Positions 9,535 through 18,251 are shown, counted from the stretch's first letter. The stretch: 64,000 bases of DNA from Hyphomicrobiales bacterium (GCA_013214705.1 JABSRZ010000011.1:62001-126000), one strand, 5' to 3'. Program-made: numbers and translations. Notes: generated by a model from the letters alone, not told the origin.

Positions 9535-10791
9535 ATGAAAAATTTTTTATTTACCACTGTTGCCGCGACGACATTATTGTCGATATCTGCTGTTGCAGCT
9601 GCTGAAAAAGTGACCATCACCATCGAAAGTTGGCGTACTGACGATTTGTCGATTTGGCGCGACCAGTTAATTCCTGAATTTAACAAAATCCACCCGGATA
9701 TTGAAGTTAAATTTAACCCAACAGCACCAACTGAATATAATGCTGCCTTAAACGCTAAACTAGATTCTGGCACCGCTGGCGATATGATTACCTGCCGTCC
9801 GTTTGACAATGCATTGGCGCAATATGATGCCGGTCACCTAGCGTCTTTGAATGGCCTTGATGGGCTTGAGAATTTTGGCCCTGTGGCGAAATCGGCTTGG
9901 ACTACGGATGATGGCAATGATATTTTCTGTGTGCCGATGGCATCGGTGATTCATGGGTTTATCTATAACAAAGACGCCTTTGCAGAAGTTGGCGTTTCAG
10001 TGCCTGAAACCCGCGCTGAATTTTTTGCTGTGCTTGACAAAATTAAAGCCGACGGCAATTATATTCCGCTGGCTATGGGTACGAATGACCAGTGGGAAGC
10101 CGCCACAATGGGTTATTATAACATTGCGCCAAACTATCATAAAGGTGAAGAAGGCCGTTTAGCGATTATTGCTGGCACTGCCAAACTTACCGATGCGGAA
10201 TGGACAGCACCATTTGCAGAATTGGCAAAATGGAAAGATTATTTGGGCGATGGTTTTGAAGCACAAACTTATCCAGATAGCCAAAATCTGTTCACTTTAG
10301 GACGTGCAGCGATTTACCCTGCTGGTTCGTGGGAAATAGCTGGATTTGATGCCAATGCAGATTTTGCGATGGGTGCTTTTAGGCCACCAGTGGCAAATAA
10401 AGGCGATGAATGCTATATTTCTGACCATACAGATATTGCCTTGGGCATGAATGCCAATACAGCAAACCCAGTAGAAACTAAGATTTTCTTAAGCTGGGTT
10501 GGTAGTGCAGAATTTGCAGCAATTTATGCAAATGCTTCACCTGGTTTCTTCTCGTTATCTGACCATAATGTGAAACTAGACAACGCTCTGGCTTCTGATT
10601 TTGTTAGCTGGCGTGCTGAATGTAACTCCACTATTCGGGCATCAGCTCAAATTTTGACACGTGGCACACCAAATCTTGACACCGAAATTTGGGGCGCTTC
10701 AGTTGCGGCCATTAAAGGCCTATCTACCCCTGCTGAACTTGGTGCTAAACTTCAAAAAGGTTTAGACAACTGGTACACACCTGCCAATTAA
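9535..10791 (+). CDS. ABC transporter substrate-binding protein, family 1 (sugar type)
   Basis: 418 residues. The Sec signal peptide is MKNFLFTT...SAVAAAEK, with cleavage after AAA near residue 23. The mature protein has the family-1 solute-binding fold: ITIESWRTDDLSIWRDQLIPEFNK at the start, NKDAF near residue 145, AIYPAGSWEIAGF near residue 265. These periplasmic proteins bind mono- or oligosaccharides for CUT1 importers. A transcription terminator hairpin follows, and two permeases, a dehydrogenase and an ATPase lie downstream on the same strand. The hairpin would let the binding protein be made in excess of the membrane parts, a common arrangement. The sugar is unknown. Confidence 0.92.
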   Translation: MKNFLFTTVAATTLLSISAVAAAEKVTITIESWRTDDLSIWRDQLIPEFNKIHPDIEVKFNPTAPTEYNAALNAKLDSGTAGDMITCRPFDNALAQYDAGHLASLNGLDGLENFGPVAKSAWTTDDGNDIFCVPMASVIHGFIYNKDAFAEVGVSVPETRAEFFAVLDKIKADGNYIPLAMGTNDQWEAATMGYYNIAPNYHKGEEGRLAIIAGTAKLTDAEWTAPFAELAKWKDYLGDGFEAQTYPDSQNLFTLGRAAIYPAGSWEIAGFDANADFAMGAFRPPVANKGDECYISDHTDIALGMNANTANPVETKIFLSWVGSAEFAAIYANASPGFFSLSDHNVKLDNALASDFVSWRAECNSTIRASAQILTRGTPNLDTEIWGASVAAIKGLSTPAELGAKLQKGLDNWYTPAN

Positions 10792-10806
10792 GAATATACA
10801 AATTGA

Positions 10807-10834
10807 ATGGGCGGCAGATTGCCGCTCATTTTTT
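10807..10834 (+). terminator. Intrinsic terminator / attenuator after the sugar-binding protein gene
   Basis: Inverted repeat GGGCGGCA-GAT-TGCCGCTC (one G-U pair) followed by a T run. It sits 15 bp after the stop codon of the binding-protein gene and before the permease genes, so partial read-through is likely. Confidence 0.75.
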
Positions 10835-10960
10835 AACTTGTTCTCAAAGTTACAATGATTAAACTGATTTGGGGATTAAACTGAATTGGGCAGTTTATGA
10901 ATTAGTGAATGCTTAAAATGGCCGCCAAATTTATGGCTTGGCCGAACTAGGATTAATGCG

Positions 10961-11881
10961 GTGACTCCCAAAATTAAAACCATTCGATGGCACATACCTC
11001 TACTCTTATTGCCGGCCGTAATAATTTACTCGGCGATTATGATTTTCCCGCTATTGGCGACTTTAAACTTGTCTTTTTTTAATGTTGAAGAAGGTAAGCA
11101 AGTTTTTGTCGGCATTGCCAATTATATTGTCTTATTTGGCAATGAAATATATTCGGAAAAATTTTGGAATGCTTTGGGTAATAATGCCTATTTCTTTATG
11201 ATACATATGTTGGTGCAAAACCCGCTGGGCATTATTTTGGCCGCCATGTTAAGCAGTAAAAAATTACGATTTACCGCGTTTTACCGCACGGCGATATTTA
11301 TTCCGGCCATATTGTCATTTGTGATTGTTGGCTTTGTTTGGAAGTTGATATTGAGCCCGTTATGGGGCATTGCGCCAGATTTACTGGACATGATTGGGCT
11401 TAAGAGCTTATTTCTACCGTGGCTGGGCAAAGAAGCTTATGCATTGACCACAATATCGCTTATTTCGGTTTGGCAATATATTGGCATCCCGATGATGCTT
11501 ATATATGCTGCCTTGCTATCCATACCCGAAGAGGTGGTGGAAGCGGCGGAATGTGACGGCATCACTGGCAGTTCATTATTTTGGAAAATAAAACTACCGC
11601 TTATATTGCCGTCTATCGGGATTATATCTATTTTGACATTTGTCGGCAATTTTAACGCCTTTGATTTAATTTATGCCACTCAAGGTGCGCTTGGTGGCCC
11701 TGGCTTTACCACCGATATTTTGGGCACATTATTATACCGTACGTTTTTTGGCTTCCAGCTGCAATTGGGTGACCTGTATGCAGGTTCCACCCTAGCCACT
11801 GTTATGTTCTTTATCATTTTGGCCGGCGTGTGTGGGTATTTATTTGGTGTGCAAAATCGTTTGCGCCGCTATCAATTTTAG
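10961..11881 (+). CDS. Sugar ABC transporter permease (MalF/UgpA type)
   Basis: 306 residues from a GTG start, with six predicted membrane helices. The inner-membrane EAA loop that docks with the ATPase is visible near residues 194-213 (EEVVEAAECDGITGSSLFWKIKLPLILPS). It forms the first transmembrane subunit of the CUT1-type importer, with the next gene as its partner 9 bp downstream. The gene is preceded by about 170 bp containing the terminator of the binding-protein gene. Substrate specificity cannot be read from this subunit. Confidence 0.9.
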   Translation: MTPKIKTIRWHIPLLLLPAVIIYSAIMIFPLLATLNLSFFNVEEGKQVFVGIANYIVLFGNEIYSEKFWNALGNNAYFFMIHMLVQNPLGIILAAMLSSKKLRFTAFYRTAIFIPAILSFVIVGFVWKLILSPLWGIAPDLLDMIGLKSLFLPWLGKEAYALTTISLISVWQYIGIPMMLIYAALLSIPEEVVEAAECDGITGSSLFWKIKLPLILPSIGIISILTFVGNFNAFDLIYATQGALGGPGFTTDILGTLLYRTFFGFQLQLGDLYAGSTLATVMFFIILAGVCGYLFGVQNRLRRYQF

Positions 11882-11890
11882 GAGGCTATT

Positions 11891-12736
11891 GTGCATTTGG
11901 ATAAGAAATTTAGCCATATTGGCCGCTCGATATTCATTCATACATTTTTGATTTGTTTTACCATTTTGGCACTATTTCCGATGGTGATTGTGATCATCAA
12001 TAGTTTTAAAACCCGAAAAGGCATATTTAGAGAGCCGTTAAGTTTTCCGACCGCAGAAACATTTAGCATAAAAGGCTATGAGACGGTTATCACCGGGGGT
12101 GATTTTCAACTATATTTCACCAATAGTTTTATCGTTACCAGTGTTTCGCTGTTTTTTATTCTGCTGTTTGGCGCCATGGCGTCTTATGCGTTGTCTGAAT
12201 ATCGGTTTAAAGGCAACCTGTTTATGGGCTTGTTTTTGGCGTTTGGCATTATGATTCCCATCAGGCTAGGCACGGTGGCCATTTTGAAACTAATGGTCGC
12301 CACCGGGTTGGTGAACACGCTCACGGCGTTAATTTTGGTCTATATCGCCCAAGGCTTGCCTTTGTGTATTTTCATATTAACCGAGTTTATGAAAACAGTT
12401 TCGGATGATTTGAAAAATGCCGGGCGGATAGATGGTTTGAGTGAATATAGAATATTGTTTACCTTGGTTATACCGCTCATTCGGCCGGCTATGGCGACAG
12501 TGGCGGTGTTTTCGATGATACCGATTTGGAATGATTTGTGGTTTCCGCTCATCTTGGCATCGGGTGAAGAGGTTAAAACCATCACCTTGGGTGCGCAAAA
12601 TTTCATTGGCCAATATTTGACCAATTGGAACGCGGTGCTGGCCGCATTGTCGCTGGCTATATTGCCAGTGGTAATTTTATATTTAATATTCTCTCGACAA
12701 TTGATCCGCGGGATAACATCAGGAGCGGTGAAATGA
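11891..12736 (+). CDS. Sugar ABC transporter permease (MalG/UgpE type)
   Basis: 281 residues from a GTG start preceded by taggagg, with six membrane helices. The EAA loop is at about residues 173-190 (SDDLKNAGRIDGLSEYRILFTLVIPLIRPA). It pairs with the preceding permease to form the channel. Its stop codon overlaps the ATG of the Gfo/Idh/MocA gene (ATGA), which indicates translational coupling within one operon. Confidence 0.9.
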   Translation: MHLDKKFSHIGRSIFIHTFLICFTILALFPMVIVIINSFKTRKGIFREPLSFPTAETFSIKGYETVITGGDFQLYFTNSFIVTSVSLFFILLFGAMASYALSEYRFKGNLFMGLFLAFGIMIPIRLGTVAILKLMVATGLVNTLTALILVYIAQGLPLCIFILTEFMKTVSDDLKNAGRIDGLSEYRILFTLVIPLIRPAMATVAVFSMIPIWNDLWFPLILASGEEVKTITLGAQNFIGQYLTNWNAVLAALSLAILPVVILYLIFSRQLIRGITSGAVK

Positions 12737-13809
12737 GTGATAAAATGCAGGCAAAAAAACCGATTAGAGTGTTGGTGGTTGGGCTTGGCCAAATGGGCTT
12801 GGCGCACGCCACTGCCTATCATGAACAGGCCGAATTTGAAATTGTCGCCTTGGTCAACCGATCGGTGCCAGAATTGCCAGATTGCTTAAGCGATTACCCG
12901 TTTAGTCATGACTACGCTGCCGCGTTGGCACACTATAGGCCTGATATGGTGTCGATTAACACTTATGGCGATAGCCATGCGGAATTTGCCAAAATGGCGC
13001 TAAATGCTGATGCGCATATATTTATCGAAAAACCATTGGCAACAAATGTTGCAGATGCGCAAGAGGTGGTAGATTTGGCCATTGCTAAAAATAAAAAACT
13101 AGTGATAGGCTATATTTTAAATCATCATCCATCGTGGAAATTATTTGTCGAAAAAGCCCAACAATTGGGTGGACCATACGCGATGCGGATGAATTTAAAC
13201 CAACAATCGAGCGGGCACGCCTGGCAAATTCATAAGAACTTGATGCAGTCTACATCGCCTATTGTCGATTGTGGGGTGCATTATGTCGACATTATGTGCC
13301 AAATAGTCGGCGCGATGCCAGTGCGGGTGACCGGTATGGGTGTGCGGCTAAGCAATGAAATAAGCAGCGACATGTATAATTATGGCCATTTGCAAGTGGT
13401 GTTTGCGGATGGCAGCGTTGGTTGGTATGAGGCCGGATGGGGGCCGATGATGTCTGAAACTGCCTTTTTTGTTAAAGACGTGATAAGCCCGAATGGCAGT
13501 GTATCTATTGTGGCAGATGCTGACAATAGTTCCGCCGATGTGGACGCGCACACCAAAACATCGAATATCCGCATTCATCATGCAAAATTAAATGCCGATG
13601 GTGAGTTTGCCAAACAAGATACAAATATAGCGATGGATGACGAACCGGGGCACCAAGAGTTATGCGGTTTAGAGCAGGAATTTGTGCATAAAGCCATCAA
13701 TCAAGACCTTGATTTAACATCACATATGAAGAATGCCATTCAATCGTTGCAAATATGTTTGGCGGCGGATGAAAGCATTCGCAACAATTCAACAATTTAT
13801 TTGAAATAA
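12733..13809 (+). CDS. Gfo/Idh/MocA family oxidoreductase
   Basis: 358 residues. I chose the ATG at 12733, which overlaps the previous stop; the frame is open further upstream but only inside the permease gene. The N-terminal Rossmann fold has GLGQMG (residues 17-22). The family EKP motif is at residues 99-101 (FIEKPLATN), with the Lys serving catalysis. The C-terminal domain carries DCGVHYVDIM, typical of sugar or inositol dehydrogenases using NAD(P). Sitting inside a sugar ABC operon, between permeases and ATPase, it probably oxidises or epimerises the imported sugar. Confidence 0.9.
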   Translation: MSDKMQAKKPIRVLVVGLGQMGLAHATAYHEQAEFEIVALVNRSVPELPDCLSDYPFSHDYAAALAHYRPDMVSINTYGDSHAEFAKMALNADAHIFIEKPLATNVADAQEVVDLAIAKNKKLVIGYILNHHPSWKLFVEKAQQLGGPYAMRMNLNQQSSGHAWQIHKNLMQSTSPIVDCGVHYVDIMCQIVGAMPVRVTGMGVRLSNEISSDMYNYGHLQVVFADGSVGWYEAGWGPMMSETAFFVKDVISPNGSVSIVADADNSSADVDAHTKTSNIRIHHAKLNADGEFAKQDTNIAMDDEPGHQELCGLEQEFVHKAINQDLDLTSHMKNAIQSLQICLAADESIRNNSTIYLK

Positions 13810-13822
13810 GCGAGATTTGGTT

Positions 13823-14830
13823 ATGGGCACTTTAAAATTAAAAAATATTTCTAAATCATTTGGCAATGTTGAGGTGCTGCGCGATATAAGCCTAGAGGTT
13901 GCGGACGGCGAATTTGTTATATTTGTTGGCCCATCTGGCTGCGGCAAATCGACATTGTTGCGCATCATCGCCGGGCTTGAAGACGCTACCAAGGGCGAAG
14001 TGATTATTGATGGCCAGATGGTTAACCATTTGGGCGCGGCTGACCGCGGCATATCGATGGTGTTTCAGAGTTATGCGTTATATCCGCATATGACGGTTGA
14101 GGCCAATATGGGGCTTGGCCTAAAGCAAGCCAAAACGCCCAAGGCCGAAATCAAAGCCCGGGTGACCAAAGCCGCCAACATGTTGGAGCTAACGCCATTA
14201 TTGAATAGGCGACCGGCCGAACTTTCGGGCGGGCAGCGCCAACGGGTGGCCATTGGCCGCTCTATTGTGCGGGAACCGAAGATATTTTTATTTGACGAGC
14301 CGTTATCTAACCTCGACGCCGCCTTGCGGGTGAACACCCGAATTGAGATTGCCAACTTACATAACAGTTTAAACAGCAGTATGATTTATGTGACCCATGA
14401 CCAAGTCGAGGCGATGACATTGGCCGACAAAATTGTGGTGCTGCATGATGGAAAAATTGAACAAATTGGCCACCCTATCGAACTTTATAACCACCCATGC
14501 AACATGTTTGTGGCTGGCTTTATTGGCTCGCCGAAGATGAATTTTTTTGATGCCGATAAATTGGATGTAAAAAATGCAATTACGGTTGGCGTGCGGCCAG
14601 AACATATAAAAATTGATGCCAAACAAGGCGATTATGAGTGTGAGATAACTTATGTTGAGCATTTAGGATCTGACTCTAACTTATATCTGACTCACCCCAA
14701 ATTGGGCGCGTTTACGGTGCGGGTGTTTGGGCAAGTTGCCTATGCGCGTGGTGAGACATTGCACGCCAGCTTACTGAAAGAATCTATGCATAAATTTGAT
14801 GAACATGAAAATGTGATCACAGATATTTGA
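13823..14830 (+). CDS. ABC transporter ATP-binding protein (UgpC/MalK type)
   Basis: 335 residues from the ATG at 13823. Walker A is GPSGCGKS (residues 36-43), the Q-loop is FQSYALYPHMTV, the signature is LSGGQRQRVAIGRS, Walker B is IFLFDEPLSN, and the switch His is in YVTHDQVEAM. The C-terminal extension (about residues 240-335) is the TOBE/MalK regulatory domain (VGVRPEHI). It powers the importer encoded upstream and is the last gene of that operon. The C-terminus (HKFDEHENVITDI) is echoed by a ghost copy at 16067-16192. Confidence 0.93.
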   Translation: MGTLKLKNISKSFGNVEVLRDISLEVADGEFVIFVGPSGCGKSTLLRIIAGLEDATKGEVIIDGQMVNHLGAADRGISMVFQSYALYPHMTVEANMGLGLKQAKTPKAEIKARVTKAANMLELTPLLNRRPAELSGGQRQRVAIGRSIVREPKIFLFDEPLSNLDAALRVNTRIEIANLHNSLNSSMIYVTHDQVEAMTLADKIVVLHDGKIEQIGHPIELYNHPCNMFVAGFIGSPKMNFFDADKLDVKNAITVGVRPEHIKIDAKQGDYECEITYVEHLGSDSNLYLTHPKLGAFTVRVFGQVAYARGETLHASLLKESMHKFDEHENVITDI

Positions 14831-14877
14831 TGGAGGCTGACGTCACTTCTCGGCTATAGTTGTAGAAAAGGTGACTT

Positions 14878-15093
14878 ATGAAAGATAAAAACATTTTAAA
14901 AGCCGGTATTATTGGCACAATTATTGCCGCCTTGTGCTGTTTCACCCCGGTTTTGGTTATTCTGTTTGGGGTAGTCGGCCTGTCCTCACTTGTTGGATAT
15001 CTGGATATTGTGCTGTTGCCTTCGCTCGGCTTTTTTGTTTTGCTAACCGGCTATGCCCTGTGGCGCAGACAAGCCCGTAATAAAAGCTCCTAA
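14878..15093 (+). CDS. merF: MerF-like small membrane protein
   Basis: 71 residues with two membrane helices (about 8-28 and 36-62). The core IIGTIIAALCCFTPVLVIL closely matches MerF, a mercuric-ion uptake protein of the inner membrane, and it retains the vicinal Cys20-Cys21 pair. The family's second, C-terminal cysteine pair is absent; the tail is RRQARNKSS. No merR, merT, merP or merA lies nearby. A good ribosome binding site (aaaggtga) precedes the ATG. A broken second copy lies at 15890-16057. Mercury transport is therefore possible but doubtful. Confidence 0.75.
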   Translation: MKDKNILKAGIIGTIIAALCCFTPVLVILFGVVGLSSLVGYLDIVLLPSLGFFVLLTGYALWRRQARNKSS

Positions 15094-15207
15094 GCCAAAT
15101 TTTTTCGGCAGATTGATGGTTGTGGGCGTAGTTGTCTGCAATGATGGAATAGTATATTGATATAAGGTAAAAGTGAAGGCGCGGCTCAGTCAATCAGGGA
15201 GAATACA

Positions 15208-15858
15208 ATGAGTAAACTTCTTATTTGGTTTGCTGCATTTATCCTAGTAAACATTTCATTAACAGGTATGTCGCTGGCAGCCACGTTAGGCACAGCAACG
15301 ATGGCTTGTACCCAGCAAGGGATTGTTGACGCCGGAGGTAATCTTAAAGGCATTGATGGTAAACTTAGCAATAGCACCAAGAAGGCAGCCACAGCATATC
15401 TTAAGAATAATGACACTGCTTTACCTGAACTTTCCATCGAAACTGCCGCAGAATGGTGCAAGGAATTAGGTGCCATGGTTGCTGTTGTCGATTTGGATAT
15501 TCCGGATATTCGTAACAACACAATAGTGCATGTTATATTCTTTCACTACCTTGGTGATATTGTGAAGCTGTTTAGGAACGGCATAATTGATGGCCAGAAA
15601 TACAATGAATTTCGCTGGTTGCTTGTGGGTGACACACCGCGCATGGTTGCCATTCTAACGTTTGAGAAAATAGTTGAAAGTAAACAGGAGGATAATCCTC
15701 TCTATGCAATCTGTCTTAATTTGGCGCCAGAAGCTAAATGGCGAAATGTTGACATTGAGCGCGATGGATTTATCTGCACCGAGTTTAAAGAAGAAGGTAT
15801 TTATGAATCCAACGATGAAGGATTGCATCTTATCGGCTTCCCGGTGGAAAAAAGGTAA
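15208..15858 (+). CDS. Secreted protein of unknown function
   Basis: 216 residues from an ATG with a gagaata-type ribosome binding site. The N-terminus is a Sec signal peptide (LLIWFAAFILVNISLTGMSLAAT, cleavage near residue 25). The mature part is soluble with four cysteines (residues 34, 89, 168 and 190), which might form disulfides in the periplasm. I recognise no family. It lies between an intact and a broken merF-like gene, and codon use resembles its neighbours. The encoded protein looks real because of the signal peptide and even composition, but its role is unknown. Confidence 0.6.
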   Translation: MSKLLIWFAAFILVNISLTGMSLAATLGTATMACTQQGIVDAGGNLKGIDGKLSNSTKKAATAYLKNNDTALPELSIETAAEWCKELGAMVAVVDLDIPDIRNNTIVHVIFFHYLGDIVKLFRNGIIDGQKYNEFRWLLVGDTPRMVAILTFEKIVESKQEDNPLYAICLNLAPEAKWRNVDIERDGFICTEFKEEGIYESNDEGLHLIGFPVEKR

Positions 15859-15889
15859 ATAACCAACCCAATAAATATAGCAGTGTGCA

Positions 15890-16057
15890 TTATTTGCATG
15901 CTGTTTTACCCCGGTATTGGTAATTCTGTTTGGGCTGGTCGGCCTGTCCTCACTTGTTGGATATCTAGATATCCTGTTACTGTCCTCGCTAGGCTTTTTC
16001 ATTCTACTAACCGCCTACGCCCTCCAGCGCCGACAATTTTGCAACAAAAATTCGTGA
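15890..16057 (+). pseudogene. Truncated second copy of the merF-like gene
   Basis: The frame encodes LFACCFTPVLVILFG and then LVGLSSLVGYLDI through ILLTAYALQRRQ to a stop at 16055-16057. This is nearly identical to residues 18-64 of the MerF-like protein 0.8 kb upstream. The first 17 residues are gone: the upstream frame runs into a stop, with no start codon or ribosome binding site. It is a partial duplication or the residue of a recombination event. Confidence 0.8.
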
Positions 16058-16066
16058 GCTAAAATT

Positions 16067-16192
16067 ATTTGTGAGTTTCAGGTTTTGTGGCGGATTGGTG
16101 TGGCTGCGTGAGCGTCAGGCGACATGTTTCATGCCCGCCACCCAATAGAGGCTATTCATAATTCTGATGAAAATGTGATTACTGGAACTTGA
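16067..16192 (+). pseudogene. Ghost C-terminus of a second UgpC/MalK-type ABC ATPase
   Basis: Translated in one frame with one internal TGA (16109-16111), this stretch reads FQVLWRIGVAA*ASGDMFHA... and ends EAIHNSDENVITGT-stop. It aligns residue by residue with the end of the intact ATPase at 14700-14830 (VRVFGQVAYARGETLHA ... HENVITDI). The TGA replaces a tyrosine codon. The DNA has diverged, so it comes from an old duplication or a lost paralogous operon, not a recent copy. Confidence 0.55.
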
Positions 16193-16273
16193 AAGTTGAG
16201 ATTAAGAAATTTCGTTGGGTAAAACTTTAAAAACCGTTTGAAACCCCAAGTTAACTGCCTTATACACGTCCTT

Positions 16274-16365
16274 GGATAGGTGGCCGAGTGGTCGAAGGCG
16301 CTCCCCTGCTAAGGGAGTAAACGTTTTATAGCGTTTCGAGGGTTCGAATCCCTTCCTGTCCGCCA
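16274..16365 (+). tRNA. tRNA-Ser (anticodon GCU)
   Basis: The acceptor stem GGATAGG pairs with CCTGTCC (one G-U), and the 3' CCA is encoded at 16363-16365. The anticodon stem CTCCC/GGGAG holds the loop ct-GCT-aa with anticodon at 16308-16310. A long variable arm (AAACG ... CGTTT) marks a class II tRNA, and the T loop is TTCGAAT. It serves AGC/AGU codons. Its 3' end is repeated at 18499-18520, making it the attachment site of a small island. Confidence 0.97.
16344..16365 (+). repeat. Left attachment repeat (tRNA-Ser 3' end)
   Basis: The last 22 nt of the tRNA gene, from the T loop to CCA, recur at 18499-18520 with one mismatch (C to T). This is the usual signature of site-specific integration into a tRNA 3' end. 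Confidence 0.8.
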
Positions 16366-16440
16366 CTTTTTCCCAGTAACCCATTGATCTGTAAGGGTTA
16401 TTTGGATTCTTTGGTTTTAAATTCCACTATTTTTTCCAAA

Positions 16441-16460
16441 TGCATTACCAAATGCATTAC
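16441..16460. repeat. TGCATTAC direct repeats, left end of island
   Basis: Two TGCATTAC octamers spaced 12 bp apart, followed by ACAAACTTTC. A matching block (three octamers then TCAAACTTTC) lies inside the right end. They could be arm-type integrase binding sites or remains of the same end sequence from successive insertions. Confidence 0.55.
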
Positions 16461-16579
16461 CTATTACAAACTTTCCGATTTTAAAACTAGCTAAGTCATT
16501 GATTTTAGAGCCGACCTTATCCAAGTTTCATTTTAGGAAGTTGGCGAGTCCTCTTGGCAGGTAATTGAGTGACTCTTTT

Positions 16580-18037
16580 CTATTGAAGACTTGCGTTTTG
16601 CGGTCTGACGTTTTCTTGGTTTAGCTCATTGGAAGTAACTTCGTCGATGTTATTATGTTCCAAAAATTCGATTGAGTTTTTAGTCTTCTTCATCGGGGTC
16701 AAGGTACGTCCGTAAATTTCTTGAAACTTGGTTTTGACGCACTCATCATCACGTACATGATAAAAAACAGGCCATTGTTCGTAGTTAGATTCGTCCCAAT
16801 CCTCATTATGAACCAATGCAGACATTTTTTCCGCAACTGCCGGCGCGTCCCCACGAATCGCCATGCTACATATAAGAAAGTTGTCGCTTTTGGATGCCCA
16901 ATCTTCCTCAGCCAGAAGAATTTCACACTTTTTGTCTTCGCCCAACAACTTATGACAATTAGCCAGATTGATCTTGTTAATTAAATCGCGGGCAACTTCT
17001 TTTGCGCCTTTTAAATCGGTCGTGGCAAATATCAAAATCCGGAGGGCAAGCTCGTACTGTCCACGTTCGATTAATTTAAAACCAAAATCACCTATAATGG
17101 TATCAGCTTTTATGCTCGAATCAGGAAATAATTTTCTCCAAATAACTTGAGTCAGTTTGATCCCAAATTCTAATATAACATCGATCACATTTGAAAAATA
17201 TTCTGGCCCGGCTTTTAGTTCATCTCCAATTTGGACTTTGCTCTTCCTTTCAAACTCCAAACCCTTTGTATTTTCAATGTATATATCATTCACAACCCCA
17301 TTGGCGTGTACGAATAGATTTCGGCGTTCCACAATTTCTAGTAGCTGATCCCACCTGTCATAGTTCTTTGAAATTGGACTTTTACTATCTGTGTGGCGTT
17401 CCACCCATTTGATTTGCTCCGCAATGTTCGACCGCATCACCCCATCTATTTCTTTTTCTATCATTTTTTCTTTGAATTTTTCAGTACCACCGGCCCCAAA
17501 TACATCTTTTATGGAAATACTTTTCTCACTATCCTCGATTATATAAGGTTTCACCTTTAGGATTTCCCTCATCAGTAAGACAATGTGATGTTCAAGGCTA
17601 CTGACGATGCCGATAGTCAACATTTTTGGTACTTGCTTACTAACGTGAGCACTTGTCTTTTGGGAATCAATTATGTTCTTAAACTCACCAAACTTTTCTA
17701 GCGAAACGGTGTAGTCGTCGTTTTTATCGGTTTCAACTTTTTTAATGCAGTTTTTGTTCAAAAAAGTGGCAATACTCTTTTGTTGAATACCCTGTGTAAT
17801 TAAAGGGGCAAATGTTGCAATCAACGGGAGAATATCGTTATAGCCAAACATGGAATTAGAAAATTCTGCATGAATTTTATGGAACCCATTATCCTTAGGA
17901 TCTTCTTTTACTTCGGCATTTTCCTCATTATTTTCTTCTGGTTTTTCATCAAAGTTATTGTCCCAGGAAATCTGATGACTTTTGTATTTTTGACCGTCTT
18001 TGGTAAGGCGAACGTAAAATTCTTTTTGAATTGTCAC
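16580..18037 (-). CDS. HEPN-motif-containing protein of unknown function (defence candidate)
   Basis: 485 residues, no signal peptide. The N-terminus (about residues 27-50) is an acidic Asn/Glu-rich linker. Residues 65-90 are hydrophobic (LPLIATFAPLITQGI). The region 145-250 looks helical and ends in VERRNLFVHANGVV, whose R239-N-x3-H244 matches the Rx4-6H (RNxxxH) catalytic motif of HEPN ribonucleases. The C-terminal part (315-440) looks like a helical repeat. I do not recognise the full-length family. HEPN proteins are common RNases in toxin-antitoxin and anti-phage systems, and location alone in a tRNA-borne island fits such a role; that role is inference. The motif is short and could be coincidental. 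Confidence 0.75.
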   Translation of the reverse strand: MTIQKEFYVRLTKDGQKYKSHQISWDNNFDEKPEENNEENAEVKEDPKDNGFHKIHAEFSNSMFGYNDILPLIATFAPLITQGIQQKSIATFLNKNCIKKVETDKNDDYTVSLEKFGEFKNIIDSQKTSAHVSKQVPKMLTIGIVSSLEHHIVLLMREILKVKPYIIEDSEKSISIKDVFGAGGTEKFKEKMIEKEIDGVMRSNIAEQIKWVERHTDSKSPISKNYDRWDQLLEIVERRNLFVHANGVVNDIYIENTKGLEFERKSKVQIGDELKAGPEYFSNVIDVILEFGIKLTQVIWRKLFPDSSIKADTIIGDFGFKLIERGQYELALRILIFATTDLKGAKEVARDLINKINLANCHKLLGEDKKCEILLAEEDWASKSDNFLICSMAIRGDAPAVAEKMSALVHNEDWDESNYEQWPVFYHVRDDECVKTKFQEIYGRTLTPMKKTKNSIEFLEHNNIDEVTSNELNQENVRPQNASLQ

Positions 18038-18251
18038 TTTTTTTCCTTAACTTCGATTAGCATACAAAACATAATGCATTAATAGTATAGATTTACTAGT
18101 GTTTGACGGCATTTTTCTGTTTTTAGTAATTTATTCAACAATCAACTACGCGATCATAAATATTGATAAAAACTTGATTGGTGATAAATTTCCCCTTTAT
18201 CCAAACTATAGCACGAATATTGAATTGATACTTAAACAACATTTGGCATAG

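Noticed and set aside
13817-13822. TTG start for the UgpC-type ATPase
   Set aside because: The ATG at 13823 is two codons later and gives the normal family N-terminus.
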